From positions 18,641,292 through 18,705,291 of the forward strand of contig NC_056739.1 in the NCBI RefSeq assembly GCF_019279795.1: DNA of 64,000 nucleotides. Direction: 5' to 3'. Made by a program: the position numbers and the translations under genes. The DNA comes from Protopterus annectens (Eukaryota; Chordata; Ceratodontiformes; Protopteridae). Within the stretch, counting starts at the first letter, position 1; every line of letters starts with the position of its first letter. The notes below the pieces were generated by a model. That model was not told the origin of the DNA, ran no database searches, and was given only the letters and a program-made list of their open reading frames with translations. Positions 51,289 to 62,501 of this stretch are shown here, piece by piece.

Positions 51289-53564
51289 TCAGGGTTGCTG
51301 CGTGGGTCTGTCAGAGAAAGGTTCTCTGGACCCAAAGTTCCTAGGAGCCCCTCTGCCTCTAGGACGGCGACCCCCTTGTCCTCCTCTGCCACGGAAGGAC
51401 TGGTTGTCCGGAGCAGGTTGGGATTGCTGCGATTTCCGGAACCACATCTTCTTCTGTCCCTTTTGGTTCTTCGAGAAGGACCTCTGGGGAGCTGAGAAGC
51501 GGACTCCGATGGCAGACAGCGTCTTCCCGTCTTCGCTCTGGACCAGCGTTTCGCGAACTGTTTTGCCAAAAAGGGCAGAACCATCGAAGGGGGCATTCAC
51601 GAAGGTCGCTTTGAAGGGCTCTGCGAAGTCACAGTGGCGGAGCCAGGCCTGACGCCTCATGATAAGGCCCGATCCGCTAGCTCTAGCGGCTCCCTCAGTT
51701 GCGTGAGAAAGTAGCCGCATAGAAGTATTAGAAACCGCTCTGAGAATGGCCATACGGGTGGAGTACACGTGTCTGTCCTCCGCCGACATGGACTCTGGGG
51801 GGGATGCAGCGTACTCTTTAATCAGGTCTCGCTGCATCCTTATGACATGTGCCATGTAGTTCAGCGCCCTCAAAGAGAAGGTTGCTGAACTAAAGACTCG
51901 CTTCCCAATGCGATCCATTGAGCGGGACTCTTTGCTCGGGGGATGCATAAAGGGACTCTCCTGAGCTAACTCCCTCTTTGTGGCTGCAGCCATCATCATG
52001 GCATCTACTGGGGATCCCTTACTCCAATGCGTGCGGTCTGCAGGGGGACTAAGGATACGATCCGGGTGCTTGGGAATAGGCTCAACGGTGTCCGGGTCCT
52101 TCCACGCTCTGGTTGCAATAAGGTCCACCAGAGGATCGGCAGGAGGGGACACCCAAGAGGTAGATGGGCCCACCTCAAATGCCTCCAAGAACAGAGACTC
52201 GTCTGAGGAGGCCTTGGGGGCAGACCACCTCCCCCCCGATCCTTAACATTTCCATAATGTCTCCAAATGAGACATCCTCTGGGGGTGATCTTGGGGAGCC
52301 CTCCCCTTCATCCAAGTCTGTGTCTTCAGTAATGGACTCAGGGGAGTCCACGTGCCTCTTCTTACACTTGCGCTTGCGAGGCACTTCCTCGGGGGGACTG
52401 TCCGAGGAGTCCTCGCCAGCACCCAGATGTTCCAAGGGAACTACTTGGGACATCGAGGTGGGCTGTCCCTGGGAATGGCTGATGGGAGACTGGCCCAGCT
52501 GCGAGGGAGTGCGGGGTGGAGCTGAGACAGGGACCGGGGGGTCCGGAAGTCCTCAACAGTGCCCTTTCCACCACGTCGAAGGCCGAGGGGGAGCCGACCT
52601 CTCTAAGCCCCAAGAGCCGACCCCCACTCAGATCCGACGCATGGATCAGAGCCGGCGCCGAGACTGTTGGATCCGAGAGACCGGTGCGCTCCGACCTAGA
52701 CGGAGCCGAAGACATACCAGCTCCCTCGGATCCGAGGGTCGGCCCCCGGCTCCGAGAGGTCAGGTCCGAAGTACCCGAAGCACTCAAGGGATGGATCGGA
52801 TCCGAGGTGCGCCGACCAATCGGATCCGAACCACCCCCGGATCCAACTCTGCCTGGCTCCGACAGCTCCGAACCCGGGAGTCGGGTCGGAGAAGGAGCTA
52901 TGGGGGCAAAACATGGGGTCGAGCCCCCCCCCGGATGGGGGTGGGCCAGGAGCACTCCCATCTGCATCTGGGCCTGGATGAAACGCCTCATCATCCGGTC
53001 CATATCCGCTTCAGACATAGAGAAGGTAGACCTCGATGAGGCCACCGAGGCGGACCTAGAGTGCCGCCTCGGTGACCTCGAAGGAGGACTAGTCTCCACC
53101 TCCTCGGGTCCAGGAGAGAACCGGGGGGAATGGAGACGAGGAGGAGGAGAGCTAGAAGCCACAGGAGAGGCCCGCTTAGATGGAGGGGCCGAGACAGAGG
53201 TATCGGCCCGCCGTTTGTGGTGCCTCTCCTTGTGCCTTTCTTTCTCTCTCCTGGTCTCCCTATCCTCCGGCTTCTTGGTGGGAGGTTGAGTCCCTGCCGG
53301 GGAAAGGGAGACCGCAGCACCCGGGGAGGGCTGCTGACTAGCAGGGGTAGAGGCCGAAGCTGATTCAGGAGGGATAAGTCCCGCCAGAACCAACTTTGAC
53401 CTCCGCTCCCTTAAAGCCCGGGGGTTGAACCCTGCACATATGGTACAACCAGATGACAGGTGTTCAACCCCAGATGATCGACTGAGTGTGGCCATCAGCT
53501 GGAGAAAGCTTGTGGCCACACTCGGTACATTTCGAAAACACAGCCTTAGGGGCTTCTGCCATGA
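51289..53564 (-). pseudogene. gag of A3, frameshifted
   Basis: The start is the ATG near 53562-53564 (MAEAPKAVFSKCTECGHKLS). A frame loss occurs shortly after, at GHT, so the long frame 52362-53519 begins beyond it (GVEHLSSGCTICAGFNPRAL). The middle is rich in SDP, SEP and SR units encoded by GGATCCGA. A second shift near 52200 leads to the C-terminal frame 51289-52188 with MDRIGKRVFSSATFSLRALN, EGAARASGSGLIMRRQAWLRHC, PFDGSALFGKTV and the tail FRGRGGQGGRRPRGRG. Expected role: nucleocapsid. Confidence 0.83.
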
Positions 53565-53774
53565 CTACACCCTAACAGGCCTACACTAACACACACAAAC
53601 AGACTCAAAGCTATGCAAAACCCGTAGAAAAAAATTAAACTAAAGGGAGGAGAAAAGCCTAAGCACACACTCTTAACTAAATTTTTTAAAGAAAAAGGAA
53701 ATTTTTCTGTCACAATATCAAAGAGAAATACTTGCTACTAGGAGCTCGTGAAATCCGTTAGCTACTCGAACGTG

Positions 53775-53934
53775 GCAAACGAAAATCTGGGGTCAGTCAG
53801 GGCTTGGCAAGGGGTTATGGGTAGAGGGAGGAGCTAGGAGCTCGGATCCTAAAGCTTTTGAACTGCCGGCTCGGATCCGATGTCGGATCAGATACCCACA
53901 GGTTGCAGACAAATGAAGTCTGCCTACTTCAGAT
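53775..53934. repeat. Right (5') ITR and terminus of A3
   Basis: ITR 53775-53906, with the doubled CGGATCCGATGTCGGATCAG unit, then GCAGACAAATGAAGTCTGCC and TACTTCAGAT. E1 gag resumes at 53935. Confidence 0.93.
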
Positions 53935-55533
53935 CATGCATTTCCCATATCTATCCATGATCCTAGACTCTCTATTAGGAGGATGGACAGACGAGGAAGT
54001 CTCGGACATCTCCTTTTTGGTGGCCGCTGCCACCACCATGGCATCAACTGGGACTCCTTTGGATAAGAAAGTTTTGTCTGGTGGGGCTGAAATAAACTTA
54101 TTAGGCTTCCTAGGGTCAGGCTCCATGGACTCTGGTGACTCCCACACCCTTCAAGAAACCAACTGCATGAGCTCATCAAAGGGCACAGACACCCAAGAGG
54201 TGGAGGGTCGAGACCCGAAAGCCTTCAGGAGAACTGACTCATTCTCAGTAGGGCTTTTGGACTGCCAGTCACCCCTCTGCCTAAGGATATCAAGTAACTC
54301 AGCAAAGGAGATATCCTCAGAGGGGGGACCATGGGGACCCTACTGACTCATCTAAGTCAGTGTCCGATGTTAAAGACTCCTGTGGGGAGTCCAAGTGTCT
54401 CCTCTTGCACAATCTCTTCCTAGGGACCTCCTCAGTGGGAGCCTCTGGGGAGGTCTCGGAAGACCAGGGGGGCACCCTGTGTGGCTACCCAAGGCTCTGG
54501 GTCTCTACGCTTAGCCTAGACGATGGAAGCAGAAGCAGACACAGGTGCTTTAGGGGATGAGAAAGCAAGACCTGAAGTTGAGGATGTCTTTGGAGACAAG
54601 GCTCCCCTCATGGCTTCGAAGGCACCATGGCTCCGATGGGAAGGAATCGATGAATCTGCGGGAACCATCAAACCCTCCTGCACTGAGACAGTGGGGTCCG
54701 AGCCGGAGGTAGAAGCCAAGCTCATCTGAGCCGAAGCCCTGAGAAAAAGAGTCGGCACCAACAAGTCGGTCCGACTATCCTCCCTGGATCCGACTGGAGA
54801 GTGTCGGCTCCTAGAGTCCCTGGTCGGCACCAAGGACGTCAGAGTAGATGGAGCCAAGGACACTGGAGCAGGTCTCTGCTCCGAAGGCTCCACGATCAGC
54901 AGGTCTGCTTCTTCTGGTTCCGATGTAGCCGATACGGCTCAGAGGAGTAGCCAAAGTGGGAGTAGTGGTCTTCACCACCGAAGCTGCTTGGGTCAGAGCC
55001 GACAGCAATTTAGCAAGGCCTGATGCCTGTAAAAGCTTCTGCACCAATCGATCCATATCCAAATCTGAAAGGCTGACAGATCTAGATGAATGTACTGACT
55101 GTGCTGACTGGAGCAATGGTGACTGAGGCACTTTGGATACTGGCTCCAAGGCTGTGGACTGGCTCAGAAAAGAGAAAGATAGTCTGCTCCGAAACCTGTG
55201 GAGCCGATGTCTCATCAGATTTTTTTTACTTCGATTTTTTGAGTCCTTAGATTCTGAGGACTTAGAGGATTTGCTGGCAACATCCTGGTCACTCAATGCC
55301 TCTTGAAAGAGGTGTTTTAGCAAACCCCTATCCATCAATTTCCTTTTCCTCTCCAAAAGCACCCTAGAAGAAAAGGAATGGCAAATAGCACAAGATTCTT
55401 GCCGGTGGACAGCCCCTAAACAATAGACACATGTAACATGCCCATCAGTGACTGACATTTTCTGGTTAAAGTCTGGACATTTTTTAAAACCGGACTTGGG
55501 ATGCTTGTCCTTATATGCCATAATAACACTCAT
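53935..55533 (-). pseudogene. gag 5' part of E1 (right of A3)
   Basis: The start is ATG at 55531-55533 (MSVIMAYKDKHPKSGFKKC); an alternative ATG four codons on is at 55519-55521. The first Cys pair is damaged (KKCPDFNQKMS lacks the second Cys), but CVYCLGAVHRQESCAIC is kept. SLSDLDMDRLVQKLLQASGLAKLL follows, then Ser/Pro-rich text, an acidic SDTDLDE-like segment near 54340, and MDRYGKCM at the A3 junction. Several frameshifts between 54310 and 54930. Confidence 0.8.
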
Positions 55534-55982
55534 GCAATCCAAAAGCACAGTGAAATAAGCAACAAAAGGCTCTAAAGAGAGAGACACACACACACTAAAA
55601 TATAAGAATTGAAAAAACTGCATAACTACTGTTGACTAAATGTAGCACACACTCAACTAACTTAGGCCAAAAAACGAGGCCAACTATCTAAAGAGTAAAT
55701 CCAAGCTAAATATCACAGCAAAAAACTCTTACACTATAATGCTAAATACTATAGGCTATCAAAACACACTCAGTTCACCTAGGCCAAAAACAATGAGGCC
55801 AACTATCTGAACACTAAATATCAGGAATAAGATATCACATGGGAAGGGGAAAGCTATAAAAGCTAATTATCTAATTAGTTATATAAAACAACTAGAAAAA
55901 GCTATATTGAAAGCTAGTAAATAGAAATTTTTTTAAAGTTACTGGCCCGAGCATACACTGGAACCTCCGATCAGATGCCATG

Positions 55983-56142
55983 GCAAACTAAATCTGAGGT
56001 AATTCACAGTGCATCATGGGACAGGGGCTTGGCCTCGAGCTACTGAAAGACCTCGAGCTTTGCATGTGGCCATACCAGACCCGATGGATCGGCTCCAAAC
56101 TCATCAGTCAAGAATGAACGGGGAGATTGAACAACTTCACAT
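55983..56142. repeat. Right (5') ITR of E1
   Basis: GCAAACTAAATCTGAGG through GATCGGCTCCAAACTCATC, then GTCAAGAATGAACGGGGAGA and ACAACTTCACAT. Bases 55534-55982 are the AT-rich leader, in which no gene is seen. Confidence 0.85.
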
Positions 56143-56286
56143 CACAAAGGCTAACTATGCAACTACAATGCTAGAAGAAAACACCCACTATAATATATAA
56201 AGAGAAAAAGGTCTAATGAATTTAAAAAGCAGAAAAAAATCACAACTTAGCCACGGCCAAGAAGAGCACATCCAACCTCGTAAAGT

Positions 56287-56421
56287 GGCAAACGAGATCT
56301 GGGGAGTTACACCACTGCATCATGGAATAACTACTTGCCCTGAGCCAAGTTTGAGTCTTTCAGCTGTGTATTCGGCAGAGTCCCATCATTGTAAGAATGT
56401 AGGAGAGATAGGACAACATAA
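56287..56421. repeat. Right (5') ITR of Z
   Basis: GCAAACGAGATCTGGGGAGT through GACAACATAA. It is degenerate: the GGAGCCGA core of other ITRs is nearly lost (GTATTCGGCAGAGTCCCATC). The terminal CAT is at 62499-62501. Confidence 0.78.
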
Positions 56422-56611
56422 TAAGAAGTTATGTTCTTACCATAACGTTCCATGTTAGTTGTCTTCTTCTCACCTTCTTTCTTGCTGGATGGGTTCGGAG
56501 CCGATCCTCAGCTCCGACTCGGCCTATACTATAGCTCGAGAGCTATTTTTACCAGCTCGAGGCAGCCCTATAACCCACAATACCATGCGCTAACTCCCCA
56601 GATCTCGTTTG
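56422..56611. repeat. Left terminus and ITR of B3
   Basis: Extension 56422-56483 is complementary to the ICR left half; ITR 56484-56611 contains TTCGGAGCCGATCCTCAGCTCC. The spacer 56612-56778 is the intact version of the one interrupted by A1 in B1. Confidence 0.93.
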
Positions 56612-56778
56612 GAAGCTAAGACATAGTATAAATATAATATCATAATCCTCATTTGCAAGTACGGGCTCCCTCCTAGTAACATTAAGGATACTGGGAAACC
56701 GTAACATGTTATATCTCCAGAAATGGAAGAACTCAGAGACCTGAAGTCTATCCAGGCTAGGGGGCAGGAGAGAGAGAC

Positions 56779-56884
56779 GCAAGAAAGAAGGCGAGAAGAC
56801 GACAACTAACATGGAACGTTATGGTAAGAACATAACTTCTTAATGTTAAGTTGTCATTCTCGCCTTCATTCTTGCTGGATGGGA
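56779..56884. repeat. ICR of B3
   Basis: GCAAGAAAGAAGGCGAGAAG...CATAACTTCTTA joined to ATGTTAAGTTGTCATTCTCG...GCTGGATGGG. Both halves complement this copy's termini; the centre predicts CAT/TAAGAAG. Confidence 0.93.
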
Positions 56885-56915
56885 CAGCGTCCCTAGCATT
56901 TTAGTTCTGGATGGC

Positions 56916-58292
56916 TCAATGGAACAGACTCCTGAGTACGGTGGAACCAAAGTCAGCTCTATTTCTGGAGGCTATATCAAGTTTGTAATGGGCAATAAAG
57001 GTATGTTTGGAAGCCCATGTAGCTGCTGCACATATGGCATCTAGTGGTAACCTTGCTTGAAATGCCGTTGATGTTGATAGTGCCCTGGTTGAATGAGCCT
57101 TAGGCCTAGACAGAAGTTACCTGTGTCTCAACTCATAGACAAAGGTAATAATAGATGTCAACCATCTGGAAAGAGTAACCTTCGATACCGGAAGCCCTTT
57201 CTTTCCTGCAGCATAAGAGAGAAAGAGCTGGTCTGACTTTCTGAGTTGTTTTGTCCTGTTTAGATAATACCGTAATTGGCGATGAACATCTAATGAATGT
57301 AATTTCTGTTCAGCCCTGTTGGTATAGTCTGGGAAGAAGACAGGCAAGTCAATGGAGTGGTTTAGATTTGTTTCCGAGGACACTTTCGGTAGGAAGGAAG
57401 GGTTTGTTCTGAGGGTACGGACAGACAAAGCTTGAAGTTCCGATACCCTTCTGGCAGATGTTATGGCTACTAAAAACAGAGTTTTCCAAGAAAGAAGCTT
57501 GAGGGAGCAAGAAACTGCAGGTTCAAAAGGAGGCAGAATCAATGAGGTTAGAACTAAATTCAAATCCCATTGTGGAGGTGGATCTTTAACTGGAGGTCTA
57601 AGCAAAAAGATGCCCTTGAGGAAATCTTTACAAAGTTTGTGGGACATAATATTTGCATCTGAGAGCCCAACATGAAAATTAGCAATGGCCGCTAATTGTA
57701 CCCTGATAGTGGCCGACGATGACCCTGAATGAAAAAGCTCCGCCAGAAAATCTAGAACCTTATGAATGGGTGCATGGAAAGGATCTAGGGACTTAGTTTG
57801 TGCCCAATGCGAAAAACGCTTCCATTTACTCGCATACGTCTTCCTAGTACTGGACTTATGGGAAGCCAGAATGATATCATGAACAGGAGGAGAAATAAGG
57901 GGAAGCCTGGCTAAGGCTGGAAGTGGAGCAACCAAGCTGTGAGGTTGAGGGAATGAAGAGACTGATGCAGCTTGCCCGTGAGATGGGTCAACAGATCCGG
58001 AAGGGGCTCCAGATGCCAAGGCTGATCCAGTAGGTAACTGTGCAGAAACGGAAACCATACTTGTCAAGGCCAAAACAAGGCAATGAGGATCATTTTGGAT
58101 CTCAATGCGGTTGCTTTCTGAATTAATTGCGGGATCAATGGCAAGGGAGGAAAGGCATATAGAAGACCCCGGGGCCAATCGTGAACAAGAGCGTCTCTGG
58201 GGGGATGGCCTGGTAGAGAAAAGAGTGTGAAGAAGTCGAGGCACTTGCTGTTTTGAGGAGTTGCGAAAAGATCGCAGCAAGGCTGGCCCCAC
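56916..58292 (-). pseudogene. YR of B3, one premature stop
   Basis: Frame from MGPALLRSFRNSSK (58292), whose first ~130 residues overprint RNase H/Dam-like. The recombinase part starts at HKSSTRKTYASKWKRF and contains SARRVSELQAL. TAA at 57117-57119 (CAA in relatives) interrupts ELRHRQLS. The same frame then continues through KAHSTRALS (HxxR) and the HTF...HY segment to the stop at 56916. A short deletion near 57415 removes part of the PPYLIFHKDRV segment in frame. A single base change separates the frame from being open. Confidence 0.85.
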
Positions 58293-60041
58293 TTCTGAAA
58301 TATTCTATCTGCTACCGCTCGATTTAGAGACCACTCGTGAGGCATGAGGATAGTTCTGCTCAATTTGTCCGCTATGACGTTGGACTTCCCGGGGATGTGC
58401 GTTGCTATCAGAAACCGTTGAGAGGAAATCGCCCATTGCCAAAGTCTGAGTGCTTCTCGACATAGGGGGTAGGATTTTGTTCCGTCCTGCTTGTTTATGT
58501 ACCACACTACAGACATATTGTCCGTTTGAATTGCTATAGTCCCTGTGGGAAGAGAGCTCTGAAGGGCTTGCAACGTCAAAAGCACTGCCCTCATCTCCAG
58601 GACATTTATGTGCAGGTGGCGTTCTAATTGTTGCCATGTGCCCTGATAATGCCCCCCCCAACCGATCAGGGAGGCATCCGTTATCACCGTGGCAACTGGG
58701 GGGGGACAAAGGGTCTGCCCTGAAAAAGCTGAAGGGAAACCATCCACCAGCAGAGATGACTCTTGCAAGAAGGGGTTATCAAATATTGTGAGTCATTGGT
58801 AGTTGTTGAAAGGGCCACTGAGAAAACAGCATCCACTGAAGGAGCCTCATGTGGAAGCGGGCTAATGGGAGTAGAAGAATCGCCGCTGCCATGAGGCCTA
58901 ACGCTTTCAATACTAGCTTGACTTGAACTCTGTTGGGCTGAAAGAGGGACTGAACATTCCGCCTTATGTCTGACACTCTCTGAGGTGGTAATGTTGCAGA
59001 CATTTCTGTGGTGTTTAATACGGCGCCTATAAAGTTTATACATTGACAAGGTGACAAGGAGGACTTTGCAAAATTTATAGAAATACCTAGGCTGTTGCAA
59101 AGTTGAATAGTGTAATCCCTGGCCATTATAAGATGCTGCTTGGTGGTAGCGGAAATGAGCCAGTCGTCTAGATATGGAAACACCTGGAATCCTTTTTGTC
59201 TCAGGTGAGCCATGACCACTGCCAAGCATTTGGTGAACACCCGGGGGGCTGTGGTGAGACCAAAGGGTAGCGTTCTGAACTGATAATGACTGGCTCCCAG
59301 CCAGAAGCGGAGAAACCTCCTGGAGCGCCTGTGTATCTTTATATTATAGTACGCATCCTGGAGGTCTAAGGAGCACATCCAGTTGTCTCTGCCCAAAAAG
59401 GGTAGAATGGACTGCTGTGTTACCATCCGAAATGTTGTCTTTTGTACAGAGTTGTTCAACCTGCTGAGGTCCAAAATGGGTCTACAGTCTCCAGTCTTTT
59501 TTGGTACCAAAAAGAATCTGGAGTAGATTCCGGATCCTAGCTGATCTGCTGGGACTGCCTGGATGACTCTTTTTGTTAACAGCTTTTTTATTTCTAGCTG
59601 AGCCTGACCCCTTTGTACGGGTGGTACGTCTGGTAGGGGTCTTGGCGGTTGTACCAGAGGGGAAGTGAAGGGAATTTTGTAACCCTCGGATATGATCTTC
59701 TGTACCCATGTGTCTTGGGAGAGGGATTGCCAGGCTTCTGGGTACAGAGATAATCTTCCCCCGACTGCCTCCGAAGGCGGACAGTCGGGCAGCTTCTCAG
59801 GGATGCTGAAAGGGCTGGTCAGGGAAAGATTCCCTGGAACCCTGGTTCTGTGGACCCCCTCTGCCCCTGGGGTGGCGTCTGTTATTATTCCCCCCTCTGC
59901 CTCTAGGGGGAAATTCACCACGTGCGGCAGGCGCGACTCCCTGTGGTTTGCGGAACCACATCTTTCCACCCCTCTGTCCCTTAGGATAAGGTCTAGAAGG
60001 TGTGGAAAAATGGACTCCCATGACAGAGAGAGTCTTACCAT
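58064..60041 (-). pseudogene. RT / RNase H / Dam-like domain of B3
   Basis: The RT frame 58779-60041 is open for 420 codons, overlaps the gag 3' end in a +1 frame, and contains FFLVPKKTGDCRPILDLSRLN, SLDLQDAYYNIKIH, LPFGLTTAPRVFTKCLAVVMAHLRQ and YLDD (59163-59174). A small deletion near 58780 shifts the frame. RNase H follows (ITDASLIGWGGHYQG, INVLEMRAVLL, QTDNMSVVWYINKQDG, SNVIADKLSRTILM), then the Dam-like domain (CDLFATPQNSKCLDFF, DALVHDW, AFPPLPLI) to TGA at 58064 within the WPRQVW motif (CGA in relatives). Confidence 0.86.
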
Positions 60042-62025
60042 CTTGCTCGCATCTGGTGAGGGTATTCTTCACCTGAGGTCCAAACAATTCTGAACCATCA
60101 AAGGGGGTGTTGGTGAAGGACGCCTTGAAGGGATCAGCAAAATTACAGAGTCGCATCCAAGCGTGACGTCTCAACGCAACACATGTGCCAGCGGCCCTAC
60201 TCGCTCCATCGGCTGCGTAAGAGATAAGCCGCATGGAGGAGTTAACAATGGAGTTCAGGGTGGCCAGCTGGGAGTTTATCTTGTCCGGATACCCCGCAGC
60301 AGAAGGATCCTGTACCGTTTCACCCAGCTCTTTGAGCAGGTCTCTCTGAAGGCGGGTGAAATGACATAAATAGTTCAGCGATCGCATAGTAAAGGTCGCT
60401 GAAGCAAATGTCCGCTTGCCGTACCTGTCCATGGTCCTGGACTCTTTGTTAGGAGGATGAACAGGTACAGAAGGATTAGCCAATTCCTTCTTAGTGGCTG
60501 CTGCTACCACCATAGCATCAACTGAAACGCCTTTGGTGAGAAAGGACTTGTCCTCTGGTGCAGAAATAAATTTAGAAGGCCTCCTAGGGGTAGGTTCCAT
60601 TGAATCAGGAGCTGCCCACGCCTTTCTAGCCACTACCTCCATTAGTGGGTCGAGAGGGGGAGACACCCAGGAGGTGGAAGGGCGAGATCCAAAAGCGTCA
60701 AGGTAAACTGACTTGTCCTCGGAAGGTTTGAGAGTGGACCAATTCCCCCTCTGTTTTAGGATCTCTAGGATGTCTGAAAAAGAGACTACCTCAGAGGGAG
60801 ATCTGGGGGAACCCTCTGACTCATCCAAGTCAGTGTCTGACGTGACAGACTCGGGGGAGTCTATGTGCTTCCTCTTGCACTTTCTTTTCCTAGAGGGTTC
60901 CCCTGAAACTTCAGGGGAGCCCTCGGAAGAGGAGAAGACACCCAAGGTGGGTACCCTACGCTTCGGATCTCTGCTGTCAGATATAGGAGGGTGGCCAGAG
61001 ACCGCAACAGGCACTGTAGAGGAAGGAGCTGCAGAACTTAACCTTGGAGTGGACACTGGGTCTAGCATGCTCCTCATCACCTCGAAGGCTCCCCTATCAG
61101 ATACCAAAGGCAGTCCCGGCTCCGAAGAGACTGGAACCGCCCCCGGCACAGACAGAGAAGACTCCGAGAATGATGTCGGGGCCGAACTAACCAGAGCCGA
61201 AGCTCCGAGAGGGAGAGCGGGGTCGGACAAGGGTCCAATGCCACTCGCCCCCTCGGAGCCGACAATGGAGTTCCAGTGCCCGGGCCTCTCCACGGACGGA
61301 ACCAATGAAGAGGTCGGAGCCAACGACACCGGAGCCAAAGGTGGGATTATCGGCTCCGACGTGGGTAAGGTTACGGTTCCGACAAACTCCGGCTCCGAAC
61401 TCGAGAGGCGAGTCGGAGGAGGAATGGATAGCGGTACCGAAGGAGCCACAGTCTAGTGAGATGGACTCTGGAGCATTTGGGCTAGTGCCTGAGATTTTAT
61501 GAGCCTACTGACCACTCTCTATATGTCGTGGTCGGACAGCCTGGATGACCTAGATGAGTGAGTCCTATGACTCCGCTCCGATAGGACAGGGGATCTCGGA
61601 GCCGATCGGACGGAGTCTATCGAGGGGGATCTAGAGCGCTTGCGTGCTGGGGTCAGCTCCGATGCTGGTTTCGGAACGGATACCACTTTACTCACCTTGG
61701 ATCCGGATGGAACCGATGTCGGAGCCATCTCGATAACGCCAGCCCTCGACTCAGAAGCTGGAGCCAAGGGTTTGGCGGTTTTTGAAGACTTCCCGGAGCC
61801 AGACTTGGATGGGGAGTCATCAGGCTTTAACAAGCCCCTTAGGATGAGCTTATTACACCTCTCCTGCAGGACTCTTGAACTAAACCCATGACAGACGGAA
61901 CAAGAGTCCTGCAGGTGTAAAGGCCCCAAGCAATAGACATAAGAAGTGTGACCGTCTGTCAGAGACATTTTCTGACAGCACGAGTCACACTTCTTGAATC
62001 CCGAGACCTTAGTGTCTTTGGACAT
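59797..62025 (-). pseudogene. gag of B3, single premature stop
   Basis: 743 codons from ATG at 62023-62025 (MSKDTKVSGFKKCDSCCQKMS) to TGA at 59797, in one frame apart from TAG at 61519-61521 in HDIERVV (GAG in B1). Order: Cys/His block (YVYCLGPLHLQDSCSVC, first Cys of the middle pair changed to Tyr), basic NKLILRG, SEP/SAP-rich middle, SRLSDHDI helix, basic SRKRKCKRKH, acidic SDTDLDESEGSPRSPSE, MDRYGKRTFASATFTMRSLN, LAP2alpha-like region (NSSMRLISYAADGASRAAG, PFDGSELFGPQVKNTL), RGRGG tail. It is the reference for family B gag here. Confidence 0.88.
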
Positions 62026-62339
62026 GGTCCTAACCACGGTAAACACAGTCAGTCCACATACACTCAACTTAAAATTAGGAAAGTTAAGGGAACTGACTAA
62101 AACCCACACACACAGACACTATAAGGGGTGGGGAAACTAAAGTAAAGCCCGTAGGCCCAAAGATAAAAATTAACTAGAGAAGGGAAAAAGGGCTACAAAA
62201 AGGGTTGTATGAATAAGGCAATTAGTAGGGACCTAAACAAGGGTAACTAGCTGGAGAAACTACCTGAAAAATTAGTTAAATAGAATAAATCTCTTACTGA
62301 CCTGAGCCTGTAAAAAAAGACAACCTCGCAGTGAAGCGG

Positions 62340-62498
62340 CAAATGAGATCTGGGGAGTTAGCGCATGGTATTGTGGGTTATAGGGCTGCCTCGAGCCGGT
62401 AAAAATAGCTCTCGAGCTATAGTATAGGCCGAGTCGGAGCCGAGGATCGGCTCCGAACCCATCCAGCAAGAATGAAGGCGAGAATGACAACTTAACAT
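62340..62498. repeat. Right (5') ITR and terminus of B3
   Basis: ITR 62340-62467, equal in length to the left copy, then AAGAATGAAGGCGAGAATGA ending CAACTTAACAT at 62498. The next bases CAT (62499-62501) complete the Z terminus. Confidence 0.93.
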
Positions 62499-62501
62499 CA
62501 T

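Larger units (their letters stand above)
47974..53934 (-). mobile_element. DIRS element A3, complete (5961 bp)
   Basis: Family A element with termini TAAGAAGTTATG and CTACTTCAGAT. The left ITR is 48030-48148; the right ITR, 53775-53906, is 13 bases longer because it has a second GGATC unit. ICR at 48229-48330. The insertion in E1 gag is exact to the base, with no duplication. It is the best-preserved A copy: YR intact, and RT/RNase H/Dam-like almost open with one TGA and two compensating frameshifts. Confidence 0.94.
44546..56142 (-). mobile_element. DIRS element E1, 3'-truncated, split by A3
   Basis: Minus-strand element close to family C in RT and gag. Its left (3') end is lost: YR stops within the HSTR-to-Tyr region next to D1. 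The right terminus GGGGAGATTGAACAACTTCA CAT at 56142 is preceded by an ITR (55983-56142). A3 lies within gag; removing it restores CTGAACTGAA/CATGCATTTCCC, aligned base for base with CTGAACTAAA/AATGCGCTTCCC in C1. E1 itself is inserted in the Z element. Confidence 0.82.
56422..62498 (-). mobile_element. DIRS element B3, complete (6077 bp)
   Basis: The most nearly intact B-family copy. Termini TAAGAAGTTATGTTC and GACAACTTAACAT; ITRs of exactly 128 bp at 56484-56611 and 62340-62467; ICR at 56779-56884. Gag is one frame with a single TAG. RT is open for 420 codons. YR is open except for one TAA. It is inserted three bases inside the end of Z, after ...CATAA, without duplication. Confidence 0.94.
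56143..62501 (-). mobile_element. DIRS 5' terminus Z, split by B3
   Basis: Leader and right ITR of an element of the X/Y subfamily. Its end GAATGTAGGAGAGATAGGAC AACATAA/CAT matches the inverse of the Y1 start (GGTGAGATAGGACCACATTACAT). B3 is inserted before the last three bases. E1 is inserted on its left, and no Z coding part is identifiable, so only about 280 bases remain. Confidence 0.75.

Noticed and set aside
52164..53289. Long plus-strand frames opposite A3 gag as host genes
   Set aside because: The translated text is the antisense of the Arg/Ser/Pro-rich gag segment, and it recurs opposite gag in A1 and A2.
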